Program-made: the position numbers and the translations under genes | Shown here: positions 5,586 to 6,103 of the stretch, in pieces | Position numbering within the stretch: the stretch's first letter is position 1 | Layout of the letters: the number at the start of each line of letters is the position of its first letter | NCBI GenBank assembly: GCA_016870425.1 | Contig: VGBQ01000149.1 | Span: 1-6,103, forward strand | Source: Actinomycetota bacterium | Lineage (GTDB): Bacteria; Actinomycetota; Actinomycetes; S36-B12 | Direction of reading: 5' to 3' | DNA: 6,103 nucleotides | The notes under the pieces: model-generated | What the model saw: the letters and a program-made list of their open reading frames with translations, nothing else | Database searches by the model: none | What the model was told of the DNA's origin: nothing

Positions 5586-6103
5586 TTGAATCAGCCTTCG
5601 TCGGGGATCACGGTCCTCGACCAGTTGAAGGGCTCGCCCCGCTTCGCCCTCTTCATGCTCCTGATGGTGCCGGCGGCAGGGACCATCGGCGCCAAGGAGG
5701 CCGCCCGACTCGACTACGTTACAGATGCTTTCGGCAGCGCACTGGGTATCGGATCGGTGGGCGCCGTGATCGCCGTCGGCACCGCGATCGCGGGGTCGGT
5801 CGCCGGGCCCCTGTGCGATCGCATCAACCCCCGCGGAGTCCTGCTGCTCTCCTTCGCCATGATCGCTGCCAGCAACCTGGTGACGGTGGCGCTGCTCATC
5901 CAGGGTGCCCTGGCGACCGGCCTGATCGAGGTGCTGGCCTTCTGGTACGGACTTGCCTTCGGCATCGGCGTGCCCGCGCTGCTGAAGCTCCAGGCCGCGT
6001 TGGTGCCGCTGGATGCCCGTGGCTCGGCCGAGATCATCAACATCCTGCGCCTGAGCGTGGGCGGCATCATCGGGGTCTTCCTCGCTCGGATCAGCCCGTC
6101 GCC
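5586..6103 (+). CDS. Major facilitator superfamily transporter, N-terminal part (3' truncated by window edge)
   Basis: The frame stays open from TTG 5586 to the window end, giving 172 residues of a protein that would usually be about 400. It begins LNQPSSGITVLDQLKGSPRF, then alternates hydrophobic helices: TM1 about 20-36, TM2 about 53-73, TM3 about 84-105, TM4 about 113-133, TM5 starting near 150. Between TM2 and TM3 lies GPLCDRINPR (74-83), the MFS motif A (G-x-x-x-D-R-x-x-x-R). FGSALGIGSVGAV before it and VPLDARGSAEIINILRLSVGG after TM4 resemble the drug/siderophore-exporter-like MFS_3 branch; the substrate is unknown. TTG 5586 is chosen because it gives a short cytoplasmic tail before TM1 and has GAGGT upstream; the next in-frame ATGs (5655 and 5664) fall inside TM1. 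It follows the choD-like gene by 3 bp in the same reading frame, so they are surely cotranscribed. Confidence 0.85.
   Translation, partial: MNQPSSGITVLDQLKGSPRFALFMLLMVPAAGTIGAKEAARLDYVTDAFGSALGIGSVGAVIAVGTAIAGSVAGPLCDRINPRGVLLLSFAMIAASNLVTVALLIQGALATGLIEVLAFWYGLAFGIGVPALLKLQAALVPLDARGSAEIINILRLSVGGIIGVFLARISPS

Noticed and set aside
5714..6070. Minus-strand open frame opposite the transporter
   Set aside because: The plus strand encodes transmembrane helices and an MFS motif A in the same stretch; the antisense product resembles nothing I know.

Overview
The window looks like ordinary chromosomal DNA from a high-G+C Actinomycetota bacterium. G+C is roughly two thirds by eye, third codon positions are strongly G/C, GTG and TTG starts appear, and all recognisable proteins have their closest remembered relatives in actinobacteria. 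I cannot name the genus. All five genes lie on the + strand and gaps are short, so the window is almost entirely coding. I see no mobile element, CRISPR array, tRNA or rRNA.

Layout: (1) 2-508, the C-terminal part of GuaB3, an IMP dehydrogenase-related protein of unsettled function in actinobacteria. (2) 509-619, the only sizeable intergenic region (111 bp), dominated by a large imperfect inverted repeat (526-583, arms matching at 19 of 22 positions) built from four TGCA tetramers, followed by a GATAAT box six bases before a GTG. (3) 620-2272, GlpD, FAD-dependent glycerol-3-phosphate dehydrogenase. (4) 2282-3829, a GabD2-type succinate-semialdehyde dehydrogenase, 9 bp after glpD. (5) 3888-5582, a ChoD-like GMC-family flavin oxidoreductase with a ferredoxin-like cysteine cluster and a strong Shine-Dalgarno. 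(6) 5586 to the window end, the N-terminal part of a major facilitator superfamily transporter, starting at TTG one codon after the choD stop and in the same frame.

Genes 2-5 probably form one transcription unit, possibly with internal promoters. GlpD feeds glycerol phosphate into central metabolism, and the aldehyde dehydrogenase would feed succinate into the TCA cycle. The ChoD-like flavoprotein and the transporter have unknown substrates. The guaB3 / choD neighbourhood also exists in mycobacteria, where the two genes are adjacent; here glpD and gabD2 sit between them.

I found no clearly new system. The best leads are non-coding: the TGCA-phased inverted repeat upstream of glpD, and two gene starts (glpD and gabD2) with the geometry of leaderless transcripts. 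Among the proteins, the points worth checking are the His in place of the catalytic Cys in GuaB3 and the CxxCxxCxxxC cluster in the ChoD-like enzyme.
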